Assembly (NCBI RefSeq): GCF_000754805.1 | Contig: NZ_KN150731.1 | Location: 3,273,886-3,337,885, forward strand | Length of the DNA stretch: 64,000 nucleotides | Direction of reading: 5' to 3' | Origin: Yersinia frederiksenii ATCC 33641 | GTDB taxonomy: Bacteria; Pseudomonadota; Gammaproteobacteria; Enterobacterales; Enterobacteriaceae | Shown: in pieces, positions 8,400 to 16,968 of the stretch | Layout: the number at the start of each line of letters is the position of its first letter | Numbering within the stretch: the first letter of the stretch is position 1 | Program-made: the position numbers and the translations under genes | Notes under the pieces: model-generated | The model's input: the letters and a program-made list of their open reading frames with translations, nothing else | Told to the model about the DNA's origin: nothing | The model's database searches: none

Positions 8400-10427
8400 T
8401 TACCACTGATAGCTCACGAACAACTTAGCGTTGCGGCCATCTTGAGGCACGCCTTGTGGCGCGTAATACTCTTTGTCAAAGGCGTTACCCAATACCACGG
8501 TGGTGGTTATCCCCTTCAGCTGTTCCCGGCCTTTATAGCTGACATAAAAGTCATTGAGGCCATAACCTGCCTGACGTTTACCTGTGCTTAACGGCTGAGA
8601 ACGGTCAGCGAAGGTAGCAATCCAGCCGACAGCAAAACCGCTATTGGCAACCGGTACATCTACAGTGCTCGTGACGGTATCCGGGTTAATGGATTCGAGC
8701 CAAGCATTGGTATTTTGGTTTTTGCCCCGAGTACGGTTATAGGCCAGATCCCAGCTAAACACGCTGGTCTGGTAAGTCATGGTGGCATCCCAACCCCAGA
8801 TTTTTGCCCGATCGATATTTACCGAGGTGGTGGTCATGGCAGCCATGCTCACCTTGGTATCGATATAGTCTTTAGCATTGGTATCGAAATAACTGGCTTT
8901 GAATTGCAAATCATCGTCAGCCATCAACAGGTTGCTAAAGCGCAGACCAAAACCATATTCTTGAGTTTCGTTGGTTTCTGGTTTCAGATTGGGATTTGGC
9001 ACCCAATAGTTGGTGATCACTCTTCCCGGAGCGATAGGGATCGAGAAGTGCTTCGAATCGTTATACATCTCACCCATGGTTGGTGCGCGGAATGCTTGAG
9101 CATAGGAGCCGAACAGCATCAACCAGTCAGTCGGCATAATGCTAACCGCACCGCGTGATGACCATTTATCCGCATCGACATCAGCGTAGCCGTCACTGCT
9201 ACCGCGATAGTTGTCATAGCGCGTCCCGGCTAAAAGGGACACCGGCAGATCACGCAGAGTGATTTCATCTTGTAGCCAACCAGAACCAAAACGAATGTCG
9301 GCCTGTGGGAAGCTTTCGGTGGCGCCACCTGGCGTTTGTTCCTGTTTATAGGCTTCAGTACCGTAAGTCAGTAAATGCGAGGCAAAACTATCAGTGAACA
9401 GACGGGTACGGTTTTCCAGTTTTCCGCCTTCCGTTTTTTGCTTGCGCCCCTCTTCAAGGGAGCCTTGTGGGCGTGCATTGATTTCTACTTCGGAATAATA
9501 AACTTGCGCCGTGGCATTCAACCACTCTTGGTCGAGCGGCTTAATGTTGTAGCTGAACTGTGCATCGCGCTGGATTGTTGAGCGGTTTGTCAGGACATTG
9601 CTGCTAGACGCCGTGCTGGTCTGCGGGTTCTTTGGCTCTATCGCATTGTTGTTGTAGTAGCGTAGATTGGCGCTCAATGACTGTACTTGATCAATGCGCC
9701 AGGTTCCTTTTGCCAACACATTGCTGATGGTTTCATCATTGGGTGCATCAAAACCGTCACTCTGGCGGATATTACCAATATCACGGGTACCAAAGGAGAT
9801 AACACCATCAACATCATCAGTGCGACCAAACGCGCTGGCACCCAGACCGAAGCTATGGTCACCCGTGGCAGCTGAGCTATATACGCGATAACCGCTATTT
9901 TGGCCCGGTGCCAGTAAATCCGCAGCATTCACTGTCTCATAAGAAATAACCCCACCCAATGCACCACTGCCATAGAGCAGTGCGGATGGGCCACGAACCA
10001 CTTCAACACGTTTGACTAGCGCAGGGTCAAGGAACGTCGAGTTCAGGTGGCCGGTATCAGTGCCTTGACGGATACCATCAACCAACGTCAGTACACCTTG
10101 CTTACCATAACCGCGCAAGGTCACATCCTGGCCATTAACACGACCGCTTCCGGTGACGGTCAGTCCCGGTATTTTGCGTAGCATGTCGGCTGCAGAAGTG
10201 GCGGTTTCGCTGGTCGGTGAGTTTGCCTCGATCACTGTCACCATCATCGGGGCTTCAAAGCTACTGCGCTCATTGCCCGTGGCAGTAACGACCATCGTAT
10301 CGGTGGGGTGTTTTTTGCTGCTGGTTGCAGTGGTGGTATCAGCCGCTTGAACAGCAAGAGGCAGGGTGCAAGCGATTGCCAAACTGAGTGGCGACCAGCG
10401 GAAACGGTCAGAAGTGAAACGAGGCAT
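8400..10427 (-). CDS. hmuR: TonB-dependent hemin/hemoprotein receptor HmuR (HemR)
   Basis: Outer-membrane heme receptor of 675 residues. Signal peptide to about residue 28 (LAVQA), TonB box DTMVVTAT (residues 43-50), plug domain, then a beta-barrel ending in SYQW. The heme-receptor hallmarks FRAP and NPNL are both present, with a histidine between them (DSKHFS), as in Y. enterocolitica HemR. It delivers heme to HmuT. A GGAG sequence precedes the ATG by about 10 bases. It lies between hmuP and hmuS in the operon. Confidence 0.95.
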   Translation of the reverse strand: MPRFTSDRFRWSPLSLAIACTLPLAVQAADTTTATSSKKHPTDTMVVTATGNERSSFEAPMMVTVIEANSPTSETATSAADMLRKIPGLTVTGSGRVNGQDVTLRGYGKQGVLTLVDGIRQGTDTGHLNSTFLDPALVKRVEVVRGPSALLYGSGALGGVISYETVNAADLLAPGQNSGYRVYSSAATGDHSFGLGASAFGRTDDVDGVISFGTRDIGNIRQSDGFDAPNDETISNVLAKGTWRIDQVQSLSANLRYYNNNAIEPKNPQTSTASSSNVLTNRSTIQRDAQFSYNIKPLDQEWLNATAQVYYSEVEINARPQGSLEEGRKQKTEGGKLENRTRLFTDSFASHLLTYGTEAYKQEQTPGGATESFPQADIRFGSGWLQDEITLRDLPVSLLAGTRYDNYRGSSDGYADVDADKWSSRGAVSIMPTDWLMLFGSYAQAFRAPTMGEMYNDSKHFSIPIAPGRVITNYWVPNPNLKPETNETQEYGFGLRFSNLLMADDDLQFKASYFDTNAKDYIDTKVSMAAMTTTSVNIDRAKIWGWDATMTYQTSVFSWDLAYNRTRGKNQNTNAWLESINPDTVTSTVDVPVANSGFAVGWIATFADRSQPLSTGKRQAGYGLNDFYVSYKGREQLKGITTTVVLGNAFDKEYYAPQGVPQDGRNAKLFVSYQW

Positions 10428-10596
10428 GTCGGCAATTCTCCATATTTTCTATGCAAAAAATTAATCTGCAAAACAAATAGATAGGTTGCTGGCTGCCTTG
10501 ATTTTAGAATCTGGGTGGCTTGCATTGAGCATCATCCCTTCGTCCTGGATGTGGCTGTATTACGGCAACATCAATAACTCAGGTTTAGGATGCATA

Positions 10597-10788
10597 TTAT
10601 TTAGTCAGTATCAGTTTCCCGGCCTTAGTTTGACGCAGTTGATAACACTCGCCCTGATGGACGATAAAGGCCACCCCGTGCCCTCTCAGTAGCTGTTCGC
10701 TGTTGACAGACAAGGGTTTACTTGCTGTTGGATGCGCGACAGCAGATTCGTCGTTCAATATTGGCGTCTTATTCAACTGTTTATCCAT
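10597..10788 (-). CDS. hmuP: Hemin uptake protein HemP/HmuP
   Basis: A 63-residue protein beginning MDKQLNKT, with the HemP-family C-terminal core SEQLLRGHGVAFIVHQG and the tail YQLRQTKAGKLILTK. HemP/HmuP is the first gene of Yersinia hemin operons; in some bacteria it helps activate expression of the heme receptor. I use the inner ATG at 10788 because upstream codons run into the Fur box. The ribosome-binding site is weak. Confidence 0.8.
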   Translation of the reverse strand: MDKQLNKTPILNDESAVAHPTASKPLSVNSEQLLRGHGVAFIVHQGECYQLRQTKAGKLILTK

Positions 10789-10812
10789 ACAATCAGCAAT
10801 GATAATCTGTAT

Positions 10813-10831
10813 CAATATGATAAGCATTATC
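10813..10831. promoter_or_regulatory. Fur box of the hemin operon
   Basis: Bases 10813-10831 match the 19-base Fur consensus at 15 positions, including an unbroken TGATAA core and CATTATC end. It lies 25 bases before the hmuP start, where Fur binding would block the promoter. Confidence 0.8.
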
Positions 10832-10868
10832 AGTCATGATTCAATGTTACATCAAGACATATTTATTG

Positions 10869-11085
10869 TTAATTTGCTTTTAATAAGCGAGCTAATCTCT
10901 GTTCAATTAATGTGTAGACTTGGTGATATGTTGTCGGGCCTTCAATCATTTGGCTGATATTACGTGCTACATCTTCCCGCGTGACCATGCCATAAGCCTC
11001 AAACGGGTGCTCCAGCAAGGTCATCGCCTGGTAATTTTGTCTTCTGATTGGCCACTAATTCGCTCAGATCAATATTTATAGTCAG
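10869..11085 (-). pseudogene. C-terminal relic of an SDR-like oxidoreductase
   Basis: On the minus strand one frame reads IDLSELVANQK and, after a frameshift near 11038, another reads QNYQAMTLLEHP, then EDVARNISQMIEGPTTYHQ, ending at TAA (10869-10871). The pattern of conserved DVAR and GPTTYHQVYTL resembles the C-terminal end of NAD(P)-binding short-chain/atypical dehydrogenases. No N-terminal Rossmann motif remains. The family call is tentative, the decay is clear. Confidence 0.4.
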
Positions 11086-11343
11086 CTAATTAAGCTGTAG
11101 TTGATGGATTAAATTATAATAATAATCATTCAATGAATCACTAAAGTGAGAAACGTTGATCCGTACCAGTAAATAAGGATGACAAGCATTCAAATCTGAT
11201 AGATTTTTAGGCTATTGAATAGGGTTGTGCGGATTTTTAGAGCTAGATAAGTGGAATTATCTTTATTTTATGTTGAAAATACTGGCCGTGGTAGAAAGGT
11301 GAGCTAACGCCATAAGATTGACGCTAGCTCTGCCCACTCATCT
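11086..11343. other. AT-rich spacer without recognised features
   Basis: Between the SDR relic and the yghX homologue I find no open frame with family resemblance, no tRNA and no strong hairpin. It contains an ATAATAATAATCATT stretch near 11118 that resembles half a Fur box but has no gene next to it. Confidence 0.5.
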
Positions 11344-12231
11344 TTAGGCCAAATAATGCCGGAACCAGGCTATTGTGCGCTCCCAGGCAAGGTCAGCAGC
11401 GGCTTTGTCATAACGCGGTGTTGAATCGTTGTGAAAGCCGTGATTAACCCCCGGATAAATATAGGCTTCATAGGTTTTATCTGCAGCCTTGAGGGCTTCT
11501 TCGTAAGCGGGCCAGCCCGCATTAATATTGCTATCCAATTCGGCATAATGCAGTAATAGCGGGGCTTTGATGCGGGGAACATCTTCTGATTTCGCCTGAC
11601 GCCCATAGAAAGGTACCGCCGCTGCAAGTTCGGGATAGGCAACTGCGGCGGCATTGGCAACACCACCACCATAACAAAAGCCAGTAATCCCGACCTTACC
11701 GGTGGTTTCTTTACTCGCCATCAGAAACTCTATTGCTGCAAAAAAATCATTCATCAGTTTGGTTGGGTCGATCTGCTGCTGCAATTCACGACCTTTATCA
11801 TCATTACCGGGATAGCCCCCTACAGAGCTGAGTCCATCAGGCGCGAGTGCAATAAACCCGGCTTTAGCCACGCGGCGTGCCACGTCTTCAATGTAAGGAT
11901 TTAGCCCACGATTTTCGTGAACCACGACGACCGCAGGAAGTGGGCCAGTCGCTTTGGCGGGGCGAACCAGATAGCCTCGGACTTCACCGTGCCCGTTGGG
12001 TGAGGGGTAGGTAATATACGCAGGAATGATATCTGGATCAGTGAACTCAACTTGCTGAGCCAGTGCATAATTTGGACTGAGTTGGCCCAGAATGGTTATG
12101 GCTGTCAGCCCGCCGACGGTATATTTTGCCGCCAATTCAAGGAACTGCCGCTTGGTAATCCTACCGTGGGCATAAAAGTCATAGAGTTCGAGCAATTCAG
12201 GGGCAAAATCTTTTGCGGTAAGACGGGACAT
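11344..12231 (-). CDS. yghX: Dienelactone hydrolase-family protein, YghX-like
   Basis: Alpha/beta-hydrolase of 295 residues. The DLH catalytic cysteine lies in GFCYGGG, with a later aspartate (AELDSNIN) and histidine (GVNHGF) completing the triad; the [15 protein letters not shown] block is typical of this branch. An N-terminal hydrophobic stretch ending in ALA (about residues 34-58) could be a membrane anchor or export signal. It closely resembles E. coli YghX. I choose the ATG at 12231 because AAGGAG stands 7 bases before it; the ATG at 12237 is only one base from the same site. Substrate unknown. Confidence 0.85.
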   Translation of the reverse strand: MSRLTAKDFAPELLELYDFYAHGRITKRQFLELAAKYTVGGLTAITILGQLSPNYALAQQVEFTDPDIIPAYITYPSPNGHGEVRGYLVRPAKATGPLPAVVVVHENRGLNPYIEDVARRVAKAGFIALAPDGLSSVGGYPGNDDKGRELQQQIDPTKLMNDFFAAIEFLMASKETTGKVGITGFCYGGGVANAAAVAYPELAAAVPFYGRQAKSEDVPRIKAPLLLHYAELDSNINAGWPAYEEALKAADKTYEAYIYPGVNHGFHNDSTPRYDKAAADLAWERTIAWFRHYLA

Positions 12232-12353
12232 CGGCATGCTCCTTCCATCGGGCGTAAAATATTAACTTAGCAGATAGCAGAGTGACTGTTGAACATTTTT
12301 TAACCATGAAGGGGAGGTAGCTAAAAGAACGGCATACCTTGATGTGACCTGAG

Positions 12354-12422
12354 TTATCTGAACACTAAACCGCCATCGATCAATACGCTTGTCCTTCGGC
12401 GTAAATCAATCCATTTACCCAT
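12354..12422 (-). pseudogene. Tiny SDR C-terminal relic
   Basis: A minus-strand frame of about 22 codons ends TSVLIDGGLVFR-stop, which resembles the last strand of short-chain dehydrogenases (V-DGG motif). Nothing upstream in any frame continues the protein. Low confidence because the match is short. Confidence 0.25.
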
Positions 12423-12509
12423 ACCGAAAAGGTATCACATAAATGGTATTGGATGAGTATTTTGGACAAAACATATACTTCAGTCATCAAAAACTGAAGG
12501 AGTGAATCC

Positions 12510-12890
12510 ATGAATAACGAACGATATACCCGAGGGTTAGCAAAGCTCAAAGAGATAGATGGTCAGGCTGGAGAGGGCGTGATTAACAGCCTGAAAGACA
12601 TTGCCCCTGACTTTGCACAGTTGCTCATTGAGTTTCCGTTTGGCGATATTTATTCAAGGCCAGGGCTTGACCTCAAAACCCGAGAGCTTGCGGTGGTGGC
12701 CGCGCTGACTGCTATGGGGAATGCTACGCCACAGCTCAAAGTCCATCTTCATGGCGCTCGCAATGTTGGTTGCTCTCAGCAAGAAATAATTGAAGTTATT
12801 ATCCAAATGGCTGTTTATGCAGGTTTTCCTGCCGCCCTCAACGGTTTGTTTGCAGCAAAAGAAGTTTTCTCCCATGAGGCGAACCTATGA
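12510..12890 (+). CDS. Carboxymuconolactone decarboxylase (CMD)-family protein
   Basis: A 126-residue all-helical protein with the CMD-family pattern [13 protein letters not shown] and [19 protein letters not shown]. Members are decarboxylases or AhpD-like peroxidase partners; here only one cysteine (NVGC) is present near the site where AhpD-type proteins have a CXXC pair, so an AhpD role is unlikely. A strong GAAGGAG site precedes the ATG. The next gene overlaps its 3' end. There is no protocatechuate pathway nearby, so the substrate is unknown. Confidence 0.8.
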   Translation: MNNERYTRGLAKLKEIDGQAGEGVINSLKDIAPDFAQLLIEFPFGDIYSRPGLDLKTRELAVVAALTAMGNATPQLKVHLHGARNVGCSQQEIIEVIIQMAVYAGFPAALNGLFAAKEVFSHEANL

Positions 12891-13410
12891 AACCGATGGC
12901 AATCTGTATGCCGCTAACTGGTCTTCAGGCCGTGTGATACGTTTTTCGTCTCAAGGTGAGCGAATGGTTTTTGCCAGCGGGCTTAGTGGGCCTTCCGGAT
13001 TAGCCATTTCTCCCCAGGGTGATATCTATGTCGCTTCCTACAATGAAGATTTGGTCTGGCAATTTACGTCGAACGGCAATAAGACTGTTTTTGTCCGTGG
13101 GCTGGCTATTCCTGCGGGGTTGTCTTTTGATAGTAGGGCCCGATTGTTGATAGCAAACTGTCGGACTAATCAGATCCTTGCCACGCATCCTAACGGAGAA
13201 ATAGAGGTTGTAGCCGAAGGATTACTAACCCCGGTGGGTGCCGTTGAATTGCTTAATGGTGATCTATTGGTAAGCAATATCGCAGGGGAGGATGCCGTCT
13301 ATGTTGTCGACTATGGCGGAACGACGGTCAGCCGTGTTAACCGACAAGGTATTCGTACCGTCAGGCATGGTATCCGAAAGCACTATCGAGGCTTGAGCAT
13401 GAGGGGTTAA
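12874..13410 (+). pseudogene. Truncated NHL/SMP-30-like beta-propeller protein
   Basis: A 178-codon frame made of repeated blade motifs: DGNLYAANWSSGRVIRF, GPSGLAISPQGDIYVA, PAGLSFDSRARLLIAN and LLNGDLLVSN. Such propellers occur in lyases, lactonases and periplasmic sensors. Only about four blades can be seen, the first blade begins immediately at the overlapping ATG with no signal peptide, and the C-terminus turns into basic non-propeller sequence (HGIRKHYRGLSMRG), suggesting a frameshift near 13345. I treat it as truncated at both ends; a short functional form cannot be ruled out. Confidence 0.55.
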
Positions 13411-13494
13411 CTCTCTGATCTGAATGGCGAGAAACAAGGGCCGGAGTCCAATATCTGGTTTTTTATATCAGCCCTGTTCCCTTTCTTTTCTTAT

Positions 13495-13514
13495 GGCTGT
13501 ATAAATAAACAGTA
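13495..13514. promoter_or_regulatory. LexA-like SOS box
   Basis: CTGT-N8-ACAG (13497-13512) has both half-sites perfect, an AT-rich centre (ATAAATAA) and a following TA. It matches the 20-base LexA consensus at 16 positions. It lies 33 bases before the RidA-family gene, just upstream of a TATAAAAT -10-like sequence at 13523-13530. About one such half-site pair is expected by chance in a window this size, so binding is inferred from position as well as match. Confidence 0.45.
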
Positions 13515-13546
13515 TATAGGCATATAAAATATAGGGATATATCATC

Positions 13547-13906
13547 ATGATCACCAGAATGAAGACACATTGTAAAGACGATACCTGCCCATCTTGCGTC
13601 GTTGCTGGCGGTTTTATCTTTCTTGCCCACCATTCGGGAGGGCACGAGAAAGTTGATATTGAGTTCCAAATCAGAGCTTCTCTGAATGCATTACGAAAAA
13701 CATTACGTTCGGTTAATGCTGAATTAGAGGATATGGTTCAACTGAATCTTTATTTACGAAACCGTGCTGATTTCGATAAAGCCCGCAATGTTTTCCCGGA
13801 GTATTTTACCGAGCAGCAATATCCAGTAAGAACAACATTATTTACTGATTTTGTTAATGAAAGCTGTCTTTGTATGTTGGATGGTGTGGCGTTTAAATCA
13901 GAGTAG
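13547..13906 (+). CDS. RidA (YjgF/YER057c)-family protein
   Basis: A 119-residue protein of the RidA superfamily, whose best-known members hydrolyse reactive enamine/imine intermediates. The family block DMVQLNLYLRNRADFDKARNVFPEYF is readable (key: N, L, F, Y.F), and the substrate-binding arginine is retained (PVRTT, Arg95). Unusual: an N-terminal cysteine cluster (Cys9, Cys14, Cys17) and a CLC near the C-terminus replace the usual end, so it belongs to an outlying subgroup. It stands alone behind a LexA-like box. Reaction unknown. Confidence 0.75.
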   Translation: MITRMKTHCKDDTCPSCVVAGGFIFLAHHSGGHEKVDIEFQIRASLNALRKTLRSVNAELEDMVQLNLYLRNRADFDKARNVFPEYFTEQQYPVRTTLFTDFVNESCLCMLDGVAFKSE

Positions 13907-13930
13907 GTTTGCGGAATATCTGTGGAGTTG

Positions 13931-13999
13931 AACGTCGCTTGCGACGGCCCCGTCGGGGTGAGCACTGCTTGCAGGGCGAATAGTCGAACCTGTTCGATG
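13931..13999. repeat. Cluster of short-loop palindromes
   Basis: CGTCGC-TT-GCGACG (13933-13946) and TCGAAC-CT-GTTCGA (13984-13997) are perfect 6-bp stems with 2-base loops. Between them are CCCCG-TCGGGG and CTGC-TT-GCAG. The GC-rich block contrasts with the AT-rich surroundings and ends just before the tRNA-Phe terminator. I do not recognise the element. Confidence 0.5.
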
Positions 14000-14021
14000 A
14001 AGAGTCCAAACGTTAGAAAGC

Positions 14022-14046
14022 AAAAAACCAGCTATTAAGCTGGTTT
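14022..14046 (-). terminator. Terminator of tRNA-Phe
   Basis: Stem AAACCAGC / GCTGGTTT with a 6-base loop, followed on the minus strand by TTTTTTG-like run. It lies 10 bases past the tRNA 3' end. Confidence 0.8.
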
Positions 14047-14055
14047 CTTTAAATA

Positions 14056-14131
14056 TGGTGCCCGGACTCGGAATCGAACCAAGGACACGGGGATTTTCAA
14101 TCCCCTGCTCTACCGACTGAGCTATCCGGGC
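14056..14131 (-). tRNA. pheU: tRNA-Phe (GAA)
   Basis: A 76-base tRNA with the CCA end encoded. Acceptor stem GCCCGGA / TCCGGGC, anticodon GAA in the loop TTGAAAA, and T-loop GGTTCGATTCC are all visible on the minus strand. It sits next to yjdC as pheU does in E. coli. tRNA-Phe genes are frequent island insertion sites; the 3' side here is the decayed region at lower coordinates. Confidence 0.97.
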
Positions 14132-14141
14132 AACGGGGCGC

Positions 14142-14170
14142 ATTAAACCGTATTGGCTGCTGATCGTCAA
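14142..14170 (-). promoter_or_regulatory. Promoter of tRNA-Phe
   Basis: On the minus strand TTGACG (14165-14170) and TTTAAT (14142-14147) are 17 bases apart and are followed by a GC-rich discriminator (GCGCCCCG), typical of stringently controlled stable-RNA promoters. Confidence 0.75.
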
Positions 14171-14272
14171 CGGATTTATAGCCTAAAACCACTAAAATTG
14201 TGTTGATCGCTCTCTTTTCAGGCAAAAAAAGAAAAAATGACGGTGAATTGCTATAAAATTCGGTGCAACACC

Positions 14273-14848
14273 TTAGCTTAACGCACCATTTTTACGGCAC
14301 TGAGCAACGTCCAAAACATCTTCAGCCAAGCGTTTGGCGACTTCAACATCCACCAATTGGCGCTTAACCAGCAGTTTACTTAGGCAACCTTCCAGAATTA
14401 GCTCCATCTGCTGTGCCACCATGTTGGCGTCATCAGCATCCATCTCTTGCAACAGCTCCTCAGTATAGTGCAATGAAGCTAATTTTTGTTGCTCGGCTAA
14501 CTGGTGAATAGGGTGATCATCATCAGGATAGAAACTGCAGGCAGCAATAAACAGGCAGCCGGGATAGCGCTGATTTTGAACTTGTTCACTCAAGGTCTGA
14601 TAGCGCGCTAACAGCTTCTGTTTGGGTGATAATGTCTCGTCCAACTGCAACTGCCGCCGCCAGGTATCGATTTGCTGACCATGATAGCGCAGGCAATCAT
14701 ACAATAATGCTTCGCGGTCAGGCCAAAATCGGGCCAGATCACTGACCTCGACCGAGACTTCTTTTGCCAGCATCTCCAGCGTGGTATTTGCCAGCCCTTG
14801 CTGCTCTAACAGATTGAGCGCACTGCTTAAAACTTGTTCACGTTGCAC
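14273..14848 (-). CDS. yjdC: TetR-family regulator YjdC
   Basis: A 191-residue TetR-type regulator: N-terminal helix-turn-helix (about residues 5-50, [19 protein letters not shown]) and an all-helical ligand domain with [20 protein letters not shown]. It matches E. coli YjdC in sequence and length. I choose the GTG at 14848, which follows GGAGGAG by 6 bases and gives the E. coli-like start, not the TTG at 14878. Ligand and targets unknown. It marks the left border of a block inserted relative to E. coli, where yjdC is next to dsbD. Confidence 0.88.
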   Translation of the reverse strand: MQREQVLSSALNLLEQQGLANTTLEMLAKEVSVEVSDLARFWPDREALLYDCLRYHGQQIDTWRRQLQLDETLSPKQKLLARYQTLSEQVQNQRYPGCLFIAACSFYPDDDHPIHQLAEQQKLASLHYTEELLQEMDADDANMVAQQMELILEGCLSKLLVKRQLVDVEVAKRLAEDVLDVAQCRKNGALS

Positions 14849-15189
14849 GTTACTCTCCTCCAACTTCTCATCTGGCAAGTGTGGTTGACCATCGCCTATT
14901 GCGCAAATAGCTCAAAACAGGTCAGCACTCTCCACCTGCTGACTTTGTACCTTATCACTACTGTGGCGGGATTTTGTGAACTCTTTGCCATTACGGCTTT
15001 GCTTATCCAGGGCGTCGAATGAGTGATGCCATTGCCAGCATTACACAGTCTGTGAAGCAGGGCGCATTTTATTGTGCATCTGCCTATAACGATAAGTTAA
15101 TAGCTCATTATTCCTGTTCTTTTGCCCGATGGTTTATTGGAACGCGGTTTCTATAATGATTATCGTGAATCGTAGAATAAGGATTGAAA
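14849..15189. other. Spacer between yjdC and garL
   Basis: No gene is apparent. It holds the GTGCAT-type motif at 15074-15086 and a perfect -10 hexamer TATAAT at 15152-15157 ahead of garL. No convincing -35 box is found at normal spacing, as expected for an activator-dependent promoter. Confidence 0.5.
15074..15086 (+). promoter_or_regulatory. Candidate CdaR site before garL
   Basis: GTGCATCTGCCTA is one of three copies of GTGCATNNGCCYA found before garL, cdaR and garP. It lies about 66 bases before the garL -10 hexamer, a suitable place for an activator. Assignment to CdaR is an inference from the shared occurrence. Confidence 0.5.
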
Positions 15190-15960
15190 ATGAGTCTCCA
15201 AAATTATCCTAATCAGTTCCGCCGCAACCTACAACAAGGGCAAACCTTGATTGGCTGCTGGAGCGCGCTGGCAAATCATATTTCAGCCGAGGTATTAGGT
15301 CTGGCGGGTTTCGACTGGTTAGTGTTGGATGGTGAACATGCCCCGAACGACGTCACGACATTTATCCCACAGTTAATGGCGCTGAAAGGCAGCAATAGCG
15401 CGCCAGTTGTCCGTGCACCGTGTAACGAACCCATTATTATCAAACGATTACTGGATATCGGCTTCTACAACTTCTTGATTCCTTTTGTCGAAAGTGAAGA
15501 AGAGGCCATTCGTGCTGTTGCCTCAACCCGCTATCCACCGGCAGGTATTCGAGGAGTTTCGGTCTCTCATCGTGGCAATAATTACGGCACCGTGCCGGAT
15601 TACTTCGCCACCATTAACGACAATATTACCGTGCTGGTACAAATCGAAAGTCAGCAAGGGGTTGATAATCTGGATGCTATTGCTGCCGTTGATGGTGTGG
15701 ATGGCATTTTTGTTGGTCCGGGTGACCTCTCTGCTGCGCTGGGTTATCTGGGGCAGCCAAATCATCCTGAAGTCCAAAAAGTGATTCGCCATATATTCGA
15801 CCGCGCCAAAGCGCAGGGGAAACCGAGTGGCATTCTGGCTCCGGTAGACGCTGATGCTCGCCGTTATCTGGAGTGGGGCGCAACTTTTGTGGCGGTGGGA
15901 AGCGACTTAGGGGTATTCCGCAGTGCCACCCAGGCATTGTGCGACAAATTTAAAAAATAA
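15190..15960 (+). CDS. garL: 2-dehydro-3-deoxyglucarate aldolase GarL
   Basis: Class II HpcH/HpaI-family aldolase that cleaves 5-keto-4-deoxy-D-glucarate to pyruvate and tartronate semialdehyde. The 256-residue protein has the family landmarks [27 protein letters not shown] and [11 protein letters not shown] that bind metal and substrate. Length equals E. coli GarL. Start taken at the ATG at 15190 with AAGGA upstream, rather than the TTG two codons earlier. First gene of garL-garR-garK. Confidence 0.95.
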   Translation: MSLQNYPNQFRRNLQQGQTLIGCWSALANHISAEVLGLAGFDWLVLDGEHAPNDVTTFIPQLMALKGSNSAPVVRAPCNEPIIIKRLLDIGFYNFLIPFVESEEEAIRAVASTRYPPAGIRGVSVSHRGNNYGTVPDYFATINDNITVLVQIESQQGVDNLDAIAAVDGVDGIFVGPGDLSAALGYLGQPNHPEVQKVIRHIFDRAKAQGKPSGILAPVDADARRYLEWGATFVAVGSDLGVFRSATQALCDKFKK

Positions 15961-16029
15961 TGTTCGGCCTGTTTTAACTATTCAGTGCAGCCGCATTGAC
16001 GGCCTGGCGACTTAATTGAGGAGTGACAA

Positions 16030-16914
16030 ATGAAAATCGGCTTTATTGGTTTAGGAATTATGGGAAAACCAATGAGTAAAAATCTGCTGAAAGCGGGCTA
16101 CTCGTTAACTGTCCTTGATCGAAATACTGCGGTACTGGATGAGTTGCTCAGTGCTGGGGCCAGCGTGGCGGCAACGCCAAAAGCACTGGCAGCAGAGTGC
16201 GATATTATTATTACCATGCTACCCAATTCACCTCATGTGAAAGAGGTGGTGTTGGGTGAGAATGGTGTGATTGAAGGTGCAAAGCCAGGCACAGTGCTGA
16301 TTGACATGAGTTCGATTGCACCACTGGTCAGCCGCGAAATCAGCGAAGCGCTGGCAGAAAAACAGGTTGCGATGTTGGATGCGCCAGTCAGTGGTGGTGA
16401 GCCGAAAGCGATTGATGGCACATTGTCAGTGATGGTGGGTGGCGATAAAGCTGTGTTCGACCAGTGTTTTGAGGTGATGAAAGCTATGGGCGGTTCAGTC
16501 GTTCATACTGGTGATATTGGTGCGGGTAATGTGACAAAGTTGGCTAATCAGGTGGTGGTTGCGCTGAATATTGCCGCGATGTCTGAAGCCTTGGTGCTGG
16601 CAACCAAAGCCGGTGTGAATCCGGATCTGGTGTTCCAGGCCATCCGTGGCGGCCTGGCGGGCAGTACCGTGTTAGAAGCCAAAGCGCCGATGGTGATGGA
16701 TCGTAACTTCAAACCGGGTTTCCGCATTGATTTACATATTAAAGATTTGGCGAATGCTTTAGATACCTCGCACGGCGTCGGCGCACAATTGCCATTAACT
16801 GCCGCAGTCATGGAGATGATGCAAGCATTGAAAGCTGATGGGCTGGGAACCGCAGACCACAGCGCATTGGCTTGTTATTACGAGAAACTGGCTAAAGTTG
16901 AAGTGACACGTTAA
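16030..16914 (+). CDS. garR: Tartronate semialdehyde reductase GarR
   Basis: NADH-dependent 2-hydroxy-3-oxopropionate reductase of the beta-hydroxyacid dehydrogenase family; it reduces the tartronate semialdehyde released by GarL to D-glycerate. The 294-residue protein has the N-terminal Rossmann motif GFIGLGIMGKPMSKNL (residues 4-19), the substrate motif DAPVSGGEPKA and the catalytic lysine in GNVTKLANQ. It follows garL by 69 bases with AGGAG before the ATG. Confidence 0.95.
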   Translation: MKIGFIGLGIMGKPMSKNLLKAGYSLTVLDRNTAVLDELLSAGASVAATPKALAAECDIIITMLPNSPHVKEVVLGENGVIEGAKPGTVLIDMSSIAPLVSREISEALAEKQVAMLDAPVSGGEPKAIDGTLSVMVGGDKAVFDQCFEVMKAMGGSVVHTGDIGAGNVTKLANQVVVALNIAAMSEALVLATKAGVNPDLVFQAIRGGLAGSTVLEAKAPMVMDRNFKPGFRIDLHIKDLANALDTSHGVGAQLPLTAAVMEMMQALKADGLGTADHSALACYYEKLAKVEVTR

Positions 16915-16968
16915 TCAGTGGTGCCGGTGCCCGTGTGACACCGGATAACTCATGAGATTAAATCATTT

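Noticed and set aside
10703..10957. 84-codon plus-strand frame opposite hmuP
   Set aside because: Antisense to hmuP and its Fur box, with no family motif.
13900..14131. Island attachment site at tRNA-Phe
   Set aside because: I could not find a second copy of the tRNA-Phe 3' end or any integrase in the window.
13898..14170. 90-codon minus-strand frame through tRNA-Phe
   Set aside because: It is a translation of the tRNA itself and its flanks.
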